From Mesorhizobium norvegicum (GTDB lineage Bacteria; Pseudomonadota; Alphaproteobacteria; Rhizobiales; Rhizobiaceae), in assembly GCF_004919685.1 (NCBI RefSeq), contig NZ_SMYZ01000013.1, positions 20,062 through 84,061 of the forward strand: a stretch of DNA of 64,000 nucleotides, read 5' to 3'. The first letter of the stretch is position 1. Every line of letters begins with the position of its first letter. A model generated the notes under the pieces. It was not told the DNA's origin. It saw only the letters and a list, made by a program, of their open reading frames with translations, and ran no database searches. Below, one piece after another: positions 10,301 to 16,096 of the stretch. The position numbers were made by a program, and so were the translations under genes.

Positions 10301-12088
10301 TGCCGAAGCCTTGAGGATCGATTGCAAAGTGGTCTCATCGGAAATAGCGGACACAGAAATGTCGATGTGCAATTCCTGCTTCAATCGTGTCACCAGTTGC
10401 ATCGCACTCAGCGAGTCGCCGCCGGCCGCCCTGAAGCTTCGATCCTTTCCTCCGGGAAGGACGTCATTCCAGATTTCAGATACGTGCTGCTGAATATCTT
10501 GCGGCTGAACGCGAGCCGCTGCGGCAACAGCGGAGGCCGCCATTGCCTCTAGCGCTCGACGATCCACCTTGCCTGTCGATGTTTCCGGAAATACTGAGAG
10601 TGTGTGGATGCGGTAGGGAACGGCCGTGGCATCCAATGCATCAGTGATCAGTGTTCGGATGTCCTGCTCGAGCACATCACACTTCGGGTCTTCTGCCACT
10701 GTTACGAAGGCCGCGAGTTGCGTTCGCCCACTGACCTCGACTGCCACGACGGCAGCCTGGTTCACATATCGAGAACGCTCCATCGTCGTTTCAACGGCTG
10801 CGACATCGACTCGTTTGCCGCGGATTTTCACCTGCCGGTCGATCCGTCCTGTGATTGCGATGCTGCCGTCGGGGAGGATGACGCCGAGATCTCCGGTGAG
10901 GTATTCATCTGCCACACCTGTCGAGGCTGAAGGTAGGGGCACTAGATCGTTGGTGTCGGGCTGCATGTATCCCATGGCAACTTGACACCCTTTGACAACA
11001 ATGCGCCCCTCAGAGCCTGGATCAGATGATATTCCTTTCGACGTGAGGACGCCCACGTTCATTCCTGCGATGGGGAGGCCAATCGATGGCAGATCCGGCC
11101 ATTGTTCGGGATCTCCCGCGAGTTCCAGAGATGTCACATCCTGCACCTCTGTTGAGCCGTAGTTGTTGTAGAGCGCGGCGCCGATGAGTCGGAAGAATGA
11201 CCTGATAGCCCCAGTGATCTTCAGGGGTTCGCCGGCCGTGGTGACGTCATTGAGATAAATCTCTTCCGCGAATGCAGGCGCTGCCAACGCCAACTGATTC
11301 AGTACACTGTATGGCAGATATGCCTTTTGGATCCGGGATGACGATAGGAGCTCCAGGAGCAGGCCGGCATCTAGTCGTTGCTGCTGTGTTGCCAGAACCG
11401 CTGTTCCTCCCGAACTGATCGCGGAGAACAGTTCGTGAAACGCGATGTCGAAGTGGAAGGAGGCGAATTGCAAATGGACCCTGCCAGGTTCGCATCCCCT
11501 GAAGACGATGTCCCATTGAACCAGGTTCGCAAGCCCACGGTTCGACATGAGCACGCCCTTGGGCGTTCCCGTCGTGCCGGAGGTAAAAAGCAGGTAGCAG
11601 CCCGTTTCGGGAGTGGAGAGGTTTTCAACCCTCGAAATTTTTTTTCCGGCCCGCCTCACACGAATCGTCTCGACGCCGAAGGACTGCAGGAGCCGCGGAA
11701 CGGTCGGCCCTAAGGGGGTCTTGGCAGTAGCAACGATAGATCTGGCCCTTGAGGCCCTCAAAATGTTGCGGATTCTCGCATCGCTCGCCAAAAGGTCGAG
11801 CGGGCACACCGTCGCCCCGCGAAGCATGATCCCGAGGATGATGATCACGGTATCGACGTGACGCGAGGGGTTCATCAAGATGACATCCGCGACGCCAACA
11901 CCGCGCATTTCAAGCTGTCGCGACACATGCGATGCATGACGCAACAGCTCTTCGTAGGTGATCCGTTCGTCGCCGCACTGGACCGCGATCATTTGTGGAA
12001 ACTTTCGCGCGCACTCCATGAATTCCTGCGACACGGTGCGGCAGGGCGCGGCAGACAACGGATGTCCGTTCGAGGTCGTGTCTATCAT
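4319..12088 (-). CDS. Hybrid NRPS-PKS megasynthase (A-PCP-KS-AT-DH-KR-ACP-TE)
   Basis: A 2589-residue, single-protein assembly line. Adenylation domain about 15-515: LLFTSGTTGTPKG (166-178), NNYGSTE (308-314), Asp214 in the place of the alpha-amine-binding Asp, Lys507 in the A10 motif. Peptidyl carrier about 530-595 (Ser559). Ketosynthase about 617-1045 (Cys793, His929, His968). Acyltransferase about 1145-1435 (Ser1240; HAFHS at 1341-1345, the malonyl-CoA type). Dehydratase about 1515-1775 (His1533, Asp1698). Ketoreductase about 1800-2180 with GGLGSIG (2004-2010), but the catalytic Tyr is replaced by His2145. Acyl carrier about 2255-2330 (Ser2291). Thioesterase about 2340-2589 (Ser2417, His2566). 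There is no condensation or enoylreductase domain. Expected action: activate an alpha-amino acid, extend it once with malonate, release it. The gene starts 21 bases after the EctC-like gene. Confidence 0.93.
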   Translation of the reverse strand: MIDTTSNGHPLSAAPCRTVSQEFMECARKFPQMIAVQCGDERITYEELLRHASHVSRQLEMRGVGVADVILMNPSRHVDTVIIILGIMLRGATVCPLDLLASDARIRNILRASRARSIVATAKTPLGPTVPRLLQSFGVETIRVRRAGKKISRVENLSTPETGCYLLFTSGTTGTPKGVLMSNRGLANLVQWDIVFRGCEPGRVHLQFASFHFDIAFHELFSAISSGGTAVLATQQQRLDAGLLLELLSSSRIQKAYLPYSVLNQLALAAPAFAEEIYLNDVTTAGEPLKITGAIRSFFRLIGAALYNNYGSTEVQDVTSLELAGDPEQWPDLPSIGLPIAGMNVGVLTSKGISSDPGSEGRIVVKGCQVAMGYMQPDTNDLVPLPSASTGVADEYLTGDLGVILPDGSIAITGRIDRQVKIRGKRVDVAAVETTMERSRYVNQAAVVAVEVSGRTQLAAFVTVAEDPKCDVLEQDIRTLITDALDATAVPYRIHTLSVFPETSTGKVDRRALEAMAASAVAAAARVQPQDIQQHVSEIWNDVLPGGKDRSFRAAGGDSLSAMQLVTRLKQELHIDISVSAISDETTLQSILKASAFRATSSENEVASTSATPSPRKSVAIIGMAGRFPGADSVNALWEGLISNQIFISESKNDPPALSSCENFVRRGGFLDHHDHFDAEFFGISDREASLMDPQHRVFLECSWHALENAGYAPTAVPYRTGVYSASGASTYLINSILPSVMHADDGPFLSHRLIRNVGEILIEQGNSPEHVSMRVSHKLNLTGPSLTIGSACSGGLVAVHHAVQAIRAGEAEMAVAGGVSISTPQHIGYFAHDGIILSPTGCCRPFDAAADGALFGNGCAVLVLKDYDLAVHDNDQIIATIVGSAVNNDGARKLSYTGPSVEGQIDVINAALYDAGLTAFDIDYVEAHGTGTPVGDSIEITALAATYGAAAVVEQCLVGSLKANIGHLDEAAGAAGLLKAALCVHRGRIPAIPTFRSANKRVPLQGTRLRIASGQAQDWNCPSKRPRRAAVSSLGIGGTNCHMILEGGYPRGGQAQEPLQQNELFVLSAGSPEQLINLCQEVYDLLAVSGENLGLRDICMTCCVGRRPERFRVGWTVSSKADLSRLLNDVITGVLSPSDSLAPKKIVGLFTGQGCQWTGMGKELSAAFPAFREAMEDCFECIRSSHGIDLKQVIDETPANDARLNRTQFTQPAIFTFEYAMTCLLRSFGVQFAEVAGHSFGEVAALVAAGALSLEDACLLVAERGRLSAELPSGSGAMAAAMGNAEDVAVLVSELSDGVTVAAFNSPNAVVLSGQADLVAGLVAAGEVSGCTITPLPISHAFHSEQMRPIVDEYRSVIANLRFTDPMIPIVSSVKGTPIQRNLDWVEYFTDQLVGPVRFHDALQYMLDDRSKVFIELGPKPMLLGLGMENDPCEGRAWIASCRSSDELGTFLRALAELFMLGIDPQFDNLAPRAPWRRVSLPTYPFRRKQYLCAPPAVSLGDQTIQQVFTDTNAKLISRHRKAIRKVWFGEHMVDGVRVVPGTYLLDMVAEASSVALGTSCVEILNFRIHSMVSADVTHGAILEIDLIQGPNQSELRIEMKQLAPTGEDQAIRVVSARVKRGTLAACAAVSPEEGLCEVLPEHVYQRYEAQGVFLGPAFKSIAFVSAGKTSGTSQCHLPLSLRDDGEYFGAHPVLIDSALQVIEAVFRDGHVGGAFVPVGIDRVVMFQEAATTTLCDVKNCRRSDGESLFDFTIRNLAGHVVMDGIGFRQIEIERAKGGDYDHSGPGAEGRLTIREEVLVPRDLPTAGSVRRMRGAVASFLSNDIQDAPLDLPIVGLWQARDPAEIARDLVNVDYLVIPVDIFLPSAAHAGQELECAIASMSSLFARVAGAFDLGTNIPIIMVSRKDCANGTSVGIAEAAFSFARSFAAETACPRLLCIQVGHVDPKSLPDLISRELDCSLEDTADVVVYDGKQRAVAQPQEIPFALEFPHRLDGTASYLVTGGLGSIGPLMLQALSEYGAKHIDVLSRSVPTEERLEAIKGVGAAGCSVRVHTVDVSNREALALCLEQIQAERPIRGIIHAAGSVADGIISSINHDDIARVVPPKAGGAANLHAFFSKPGLLDFFILCSSTASSRGEAGQALHAAACGFLDGLSRYRNEIGLTATSVNWGVWKNSAAFADNAELTQRYFERGDAGLSNEQGAAALGVAIARKPSRMEALNVSAGIGPDFGKTNANHAITSQPADHLTDQGQSEADVLRVVTQRVAALLGRRDAATIDPDLEWRDLGLDSLLLIELRNDLRKRFGTSVSSTIIMSSGTSRRLSVEISQAASRPRSKPEPWSLKDTRLLLIPGITGEPMDFAGLVPLLGNIPFDILEYPKGIDPWRNSLKPQDIIAPMTARAKDAAGDKRVVLLGYSFGGKIANEVGIELHRQGVEVSRVLILDIPASASPRVSVEGVGRLLDQETFNVMLSANPTEAFKALDLACHGETLEVSFRCSASIYWANAIIASQLEASKTPIPVTLVRARTVGALGSLLPGEDVSSADPTWGWNQVGGNIEVHVIDGDHFSIMRRDNVSQIADIIRRIFHVG

Positions 12089-12109
12089 GATGCCCCGGGG
12101 CTTCTGCTC

Positions 12110-12499
12110 TCAATAGGCCGACGAGAGTTCTTTAGACGCGATGTCGTGGACCTCATCCCCGTTGAGAGATGGAAGGAAAACGCAGACCAGACGGAGGTCT
12201 TCCTCGTCGGCGATCAGGTGGTGGGCGTCGTTCTTATCCAGTGCATACATTGTCCCCGGGACGACAGGATGCTCCTCGCCAGTGATGTCATCGCGAACGC
12301 GCCCCTTCCCGGCTATACAGTAGCAGGTCTCGACGTGATTGCGGTATTGCAGGAAGGACGAGGTTCCGGCCTTCACGATCGTGTCGGTCAGGGAATAGGG
12401 AACGCCGTCGGCTTTGATCAGGAACCGACGGCTCCTTCCGTTGCCCCAGGGGAGGTCACGCTCGGTCCCTTCGATATCCTCAAGCTTGCGAACTATCAT
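12110..12499 (-). CDS. Ectoine synthase (EctC)-like cupin cyclase
   Basis: Starting at the ATG at 12499 (MIVRKLEDIEG) the protein has 129 residues, the usual EctC length. It keeps Glu57, Tyr85 and His93, which as I recall are the iron ligands of characterised EctC proteins, and also Thr40, Tyr52 and His55 in the substrate pocket. Ectoine synthase closes N-gamma-acetyl-diaminobutyrate to a cyclic amidine by water loss. No ectA or ectB is in the window, and the gene sits 21 bases upstream of the NRPS-PKS on the same strand. It may therefore cyclise a product of that enzyme rather than make ectoine. An in-frame upstream extension to 12571 was rejected because it has no family counterpart. Confidence 0.85.
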   Translation of the reverse strand: MIVRKLEDIEGTERDLPWGNGRSRRFLIKADGVPYSLTDTIVKAGTSSFLQYRNHVETCYCIAGKGRVRDDITGEEHPVVPGTMYALDKNDAHHLIADEEDLRLVCVFLPSLNGDEVHDIASKELSSAY

Positions 12500-12558
12500 T
12501 TGAATATCCCTCTGTTTGAGCCGGGAGTACGCCAAGATTGGGTCAAGGCACCCTCTCA

Positions 12559-12586
12559 AGGCAACTATCAACGTTGGTAGTTGCCT
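12559..12586. promoter_or_regulatory. 28-bp near-perfect palindrome in divergent promoter region
   Basis: The arms AGGCAACTA (12559-12567) and TAGTTGCCT (12578-12586) flank the palindromic centre CAACGTTG; only one base pair is mismatched. It lies 60 bases upstream of the EctC-like gene and upstream of the divergent phosphopantetheinyl transferase. Size and symmetry fit a dimeric regulator's operator, for example a LuxR-type site. No regulator gene is adjacent. Confidence 0.5.
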
Positions 12587-12600
12587 AAGCTCAGCTCGCG

Positions 12601-12638
12601 GGCGCCTATTAGCTTGTTAGTAGGCGCCAGGGCTTTTT
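12601..12638 (+). terminator. Hairpin plus T-run
   Basis: GGCGCCTA (12601-12608) pairs with TAGGCGCC (12621-12628), and TTTTT follows at 12634-12638. This is the form of a rho-independent terminator or attenuator on the plus strand. It lies 72 bases before the preferred start of the phosphopantetheinyl transferase, so it may attenuate that gene or insulate it from upstream transcription. It argues against any start upstream of 12640. Confidence 0.45.
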
Positions 12639-12709
12639 CCTCGATTTCTAATCCGTATCGAAACGAGCAAATCTGGCTAGCAGATAGGCTTTTCGGGATT
12701 GAAACGATC

Positions 12710-13651
12710 ATGACATGGGGACACATCGCCGATCATAAGAACGCTGCCTCGCCCCCTGGCTCTGACAAGATGGGCCCAGTTAAAGAAGACCCAGCATTTG
12801 TCACTGCCGGAGTGCCGAGCTCCATCTCTCCGTATATCGGCCCGCCGTACCTCTCGAGGATGGTTTTGACCGCTTCCGATCCGCGATCAGGACTTTATGA
12901 CGGCCTGAAGTCGGCCCGGCCGCCGAGAACGTCGTTGAAGAGAAACTTGTCTACTGAGATAGAGCCTCTTCCATCGCTAAATTTCCGGCTCCCGGCCGTT
13001 CTGCGATTGGGCGCCGTGGTGATTGCGTTCGAGGAATGGTCTTCGACAGAAAATCATCCCTGTCGGAGTTTCCTTGGCGAAGATGATAAAGATCGCCTTT
13101 CGAGGCTTCGAAGTCCCCTTTCACGAGCAGAGTTTATCGCGGGAAGAGCAGCTCTGCATCATGCCGGAAGGGCCCTCGGCCACGATGTCAGTGCGATGCG
13201 TATTGCTTACGATCCAAATTCGGGAAAACCATACTTTGACTCACTCGACGCTTGCTTCCACTTCAACATAACTCACACGATCGGTTTGGCCGGCTGCATC
13301 GCCTCTAGAAATTGTCTGGTTGGCTGTGACTGTGAGAGATGGGATCGCGCCATAGATATAGAGGAATTCTCATATTTTTTTGGCAGACGGTTTCTAACCA
13401 GGAGAGAATGCCTAATTGAATGGACAAAACTTGAAGCATCGACAAAGCTGAGGGGTCAAAATTTGACCGACAAGGTCGGCAGTACGGGCAAGTTGCTGTC
13501 ACCCACCTTTATCCAAACCGACAAGATCAGAATCGATATCCCTATTCCGCAAGTTACTTTTGATGTTAATAGGAGATTTGTTTTCAGCTGCTGCGCCGAA
13601 TTGACACCCCACGCTTGGCGGAGAATTAGTCAGCCCCACGCCAGACGATGA
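12710..13651 (+). CDS. 4'-phosphopantetheinyl transferase, Sfp type
   Basis: The C-terminal two thirds match the Sfp/EntD family that arms carrier domains with phosphopantetheine. GKPYFD and FHFNITHT are followed by the metal-binding pair in VGCDCE and by WTKLEASTK near 13420-13445. In the last motif the usual KEA reads LEA, so one conserved lysine is replaced while the glutamate remains. The frame is open from a TTG at 12581, but a hairpin lies inside that extension, so I chose the ATG at 12710 (313 residues). Even so, the first 90 or so residues have no clear counterpart and the start may be later. It is divergent from the EctC/NRPS-PKS operon, whose two carrier domains are the obvious targets. 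Confidence 0.8.
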   Translation: MTWGHIADHKNAASPPGSDKMGPVKEDPAFVTAGVPSSISPYIGPPYLSRMVLTASDPRSGLYDGLKSARPPRTSLKRNLSTEIEPLPSLNFRLPAVLRLGAVVIAFEEWSSTENHPCRSFLGEDDKDRLSRLRSPLSRAEFIAGRAALHHAGRALGHDVSAMRIAYDPNSGKPYFDSLDACFHFNITHTIGLAGCIASRNCLVGCDCERWDRAIDIEEFSYFFGRRFLTRRECLIEWTKLEASTKLRGQNLTDKVGSTGKLLSPTFIQTDKIRIDIPIPQVTFDVNRRFVFSCCAELTPHAWRRISQPHARR

Positions 13652-13675
13652 TTGTCACATCCTATATCAGGTTGC

Positions 13676-13825
13676 CATGGACCTCCTACCCACCGGCCGG
13701 TGGATGGATGGATGTCCACGAGGCACCTCCCTGGGGGCTCGTCAACAAAGTGTTGCCGAAGGAGAAGCTCAAAGAGCGGGAGGTCGCGCCTGCTTGCGCA
13801 GCGGACCGCCTCTGACGCTGCTATC
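13676..13825 (+). pseudogene. Enoyl-CoA hydratase/isomerase fragment
   Basis: One frame reads WMDVHEAPPWGLVNKVLPKEK (about 13701-13770) and another LRSGPPLTLLS, matching the C-terminal third of a crotonase-family protein. The rest of the gene is gone and a stop interrupts the frame. It is a short relic with no role in the flanking genes. Confidence 0.45.
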
Positions 13826-14281
13826 AAGGTCTTTACCCTTTTCGATGCCTCTAGGGTCTCACGAAACCCTGAGGTTCCGGGCCGACGACCGATGCATCCC
13901 CTGGCGAAATGCCGAAGTCTAGAATGGTTTTGTCGACCTGAGCCCTGCCCGCCGGACGCGGGATAAAAACAAACTCCTACGTTATTTCAATGACTTGTGC
14001 CATATCCGCCAACCGCGCGAATTTTCAGGTTATGACCTCCAGCAGGGCGGCAAGAGGGCAGTGCCAATGCGGCGGTCGGCTGAGAGCGATCCTATACAAT
14101 CGAAAGACGAGCTCCCCTGCGGGCCTTGCACCGGACCCAATGAGAGCGAGCCAGGTGGCGTAGAGGGGGCGACGACGACAGGCTCGGCGGGCGCAGAGGC
14201 CGTCATAACGTCCCTCTGCTCGCCCTCCATCTAATTCGATGTCCTCCCGGCTTTCTTTCTTTGGCGCAAAGCGGTGCTGCC
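13826..14281. other. No recognisable gene
   Basis: Open frames on both strands in this 450-base stretch give low-complexity or unrecognised translations. The right-hand end leads into the NifA-binding sites of the thioredoxin-fold gene. Confidence 0.4.
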
Positions 14282-14297
14282 TGTCCAAAACCTGACA
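14282..14297 (+). promoter_or_regulatory. NifA upstream activator sequence, distal copy
   Basis: TGT-N10-ACA is matched exactly (TGT 14282-14284, ACA 14295-14297). This is the consensus NifA enhancer site of nitrogen-fixing proteobacteria. It is 112 bases upstream of the start of the sigma-54 -24 element, within the usual activating distance. Confidence 0.7.
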
Positions 14298-14309
14298 GCG
14301 ACAGGCACA

Positions 14310-14325
14310 TGTCGGCTTCAGGACA
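14310..14325 (+). promoter_or_regulatory. NifA upstream activator sequence, proximal copy
   Basis: A second exact TGT-N10-ACA (TGT 14310-14312, ACA 14323-14325) begins 28 bases after the first, close to three helical turns. Paired sites of this kind are common at strongly NifA-dependent promoters. Confidence 0.7.
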
Positions 14326-14393
14326 ACCGGCTCATCTTGATAGAAGGCGCTTTTCCAACGTGAAATCGTGCGCCTGCTGCGCGGCGAGCGCGA

Positions 14394-14409
14394 TGGCACG
14401 GCCTTTGCT
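14394..14409 (+). promoter_or_regulatory. Sigma-54 (RpoN) -24/-12 promoter
   Basis: TGGCACG-N4-TTGCT occupies 14394-14409 and matches the sigma-54 consensus at every conserved base, with GG and GC separated by 10 bases. Transcription should start near 14420, giving a leader of about 150 bases before the ATG at 14569. Confidence 0.8.
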
Positions 14410-14568
14410 GAATGAACGTTGCTGATTGAGACACCAGGCAACATCAAGGGAAGGCCGACTGCATGCAGATGCGCGAGAAGAGAGCTGTCCCTTCTTGAAG
14501 CCTGGTGGCCTCTCCGAGAGGCTCGCGGAAGAAGTTTCGCACCTGCGGCAACAGCTTTGGAGAGCAGC

Positions 14569-15717
14569 ATGGTTTTGCGAATGGAGTCACCGGCTCCTTC
14601 GATCAAAGTGGAGAACTGGCTGCGTGGCGAGCCCATTACGTATTTCCAATCAGGCAAAGTGTACATTGTCGAATTTTGGGCCACTTGGTGCCGACCATGT
14701 GCGGCCGAGATGCTTCATCTGATGCAGCTCCAGAACAACTACAAGGAAAGTGGACTTGAGGTCGTCGGAGTCGCGGCCGATGAAGACACTCCAACAGCCA
14801 TTGAGGCTCGGACCAAATTGGACGCGTGGCTGACCGAAAACTGCCCGGATCTGAACTATCGGATCGCGTTCGACTTCGCAGGTGAAATGAGCAAGCTTTG
14901 GAGGGAACCCAGCTTTGCTGTCGGGATTCCGACCTCGTTCGTGATCGACCGAGACGGCCACATCGCCTTTATTGGCCATCCGAGCCAACTCGATGGGGTT
15001 TTGCCGGAAGTGCTCAACGGCAGCTGGCGCACCAGCGACAAAGCCAAAGCCGCCGATACGCAGCGGATTGCCAGAAGCGAACCCATGGCGCGCGAACAAG
15101 CGTTGAAAAAGCCGATCAACGACAGATTCTGGGCGGCAGTGAAGTTGGAAAATTGGAAGACGGCGCTCTCCGCAATCGAAGAGGGCATTGCCTTGATGCC
15201 GTACGAACTCAATTTCCGCCTGGCTCATCACCTGGTGCTGCACAAGATGCAGGACATGCGGACCGGCTTGCCCCTCATGCGCCAATTGGTCCGCGACGCG
15301 ATCGACAGAAACTCCGAGGATTGGATGATTGCGGCGCTAGACCAACTCTTCCATCCGGCTAACGACCATTCGTTCTTCCCCTCTGCTGAGCGTTTCGCGA
15401 TGGGCAAGGAGCTGTCCGAGCACATCCTTGCACTGAATCCCACGCAGGGCGATCGCCCTAAGTTCCGGTCTTATCCAGCGGTCGCCCGGTACTATCATGA
15501 GAACGGCAACGAAAATCGCGCGATCGAGTTACTTGAGCTGACACTAAGGTCGCTGGGCGGTCCGGAGCCTGTCTCGGCCGAGTTGAAGGAGCACCTTCTA
15601 CCCGATTTGCTGCAGGCCCTGGCCAACTACAAGGGTGAGAAGGTTTGTTACGGCGCTGTCAGTGCGGCTCCCCAATACAAGCCTCCCGAAGGGGCCAAAT
15701 TGCAGAAGAATACCTAA
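14569..15717 (+). CDS. TlpA-like thioredoxin-fold protein with helical C-terminal region
   Basis: From the ATG at 14569, preceded by GGAG, the protein has 382 residues. The N-terminal 150 or so form a thioredoxin/TlpA domain with the redox pair in WATWCRPC (Cys41, Cys44), later GIPTSFVIDRDG with the cis-proline. The remaining 230 residues look helical and repeat-like (AVKLENWKTALSAIEEGI, NENRAIELLELTLRSL), suggesting a TPR-type surface. There is no signal peptide or membrane segment, so it probably acts in the cytoplasm. Two NifA sites and a sigma-54 promoter lie upstream, so it should be expressed under nitrogen-fixing, low-oxygen conditions. A TTG 150 bases upstream is in frame but unlikely. 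Confidence 0.85.
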   Translation: MVLRMESPAPSIKVENWLRGEPITYFQSGKVYIVEFWATWCRPCAAEMLHLMQLQNNYKESGLEVVGVAADEDTPTAIEARTKLDAWLTENCPDLNYRIAFDFAGEMSKLWREPSFAVGIPTSFVIDRDGHIAFIGHPSQLDGVLPEVLNGSWRTSDKAKAADTQRIARSEPMAREQALKKPINDRFWAAVKLENWKTALSAIEEGIALMPYELNFRLAHHLVLHKMQDMRTGLPLMRQLVRDAIDRNSEDWMIAALDQLFHPANDHSFFPSAERFAMGKELSEHILALNPTQGDRPKFRSYPAVARYYHENGNENRAIELLELTLRSLGGPEPVSAELKEHLLPDLLQALANYKGEKVCYGAVSAAPQYKPPEGAKLQKNT

Positions 15718-16096
15718 TAGTGGGGTGGTTGGAATGTTTACTGACCAATTGGTCCAATGGACATGACGCCAAGTAATCCCTCTGCGGCACAAGGCGGATT
15801 GTTTGTAGCCCCTCCAAGTCATACATCATGGCATCGACTTAGTTTGAGACATCTTGGATGTCCTGCGCCTCTGTCTCGAAACGGAGTAGGTCCGAAAGAG
15901 TCGATTGTGTGCCCTCGATCTGCGACGAGAGCACCGCTTCCTTCCTCACAAACATACAGAGCCAAGACTTGTGTCACGAGGCAGAACTCGCGGCCGCGTG
16001 AGGATCGGCTCGTTCGTAGCCGGCCTGGTGATGCAGCAGATCGGCCCCGCTGTCACGAATAAGCTTGGTGATAAGTTCACAGAGAGGCAGAGCCTG
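15718..16096. other. Gap before the FrhB-type gene
   Basis: No gene is recognised in these 379 bases. The perfect palindrome GACCAATTGGTC lies at 15743-15754, shortly after the thioredoxin-fold gene's stop. No terminator or second sigma-54 promoter was found, so readthrough from the NifA promoter into the next gene is possible. Confidence 0.4.

Noticed and set aside
12581..12709. Longer phosphopantetheinyl transferase from a TTG start
   Set aside because: The extension contains a terminator-like hairpin, has no ribosome-binding site and no family similarity.
15905..16096. N-terminal extension of the FrhB-type protein to a GTG
   Set aside because: The extension is arginine-rich without family similarity, while the ATG at 16097 has a suitable ribosome-binding site.
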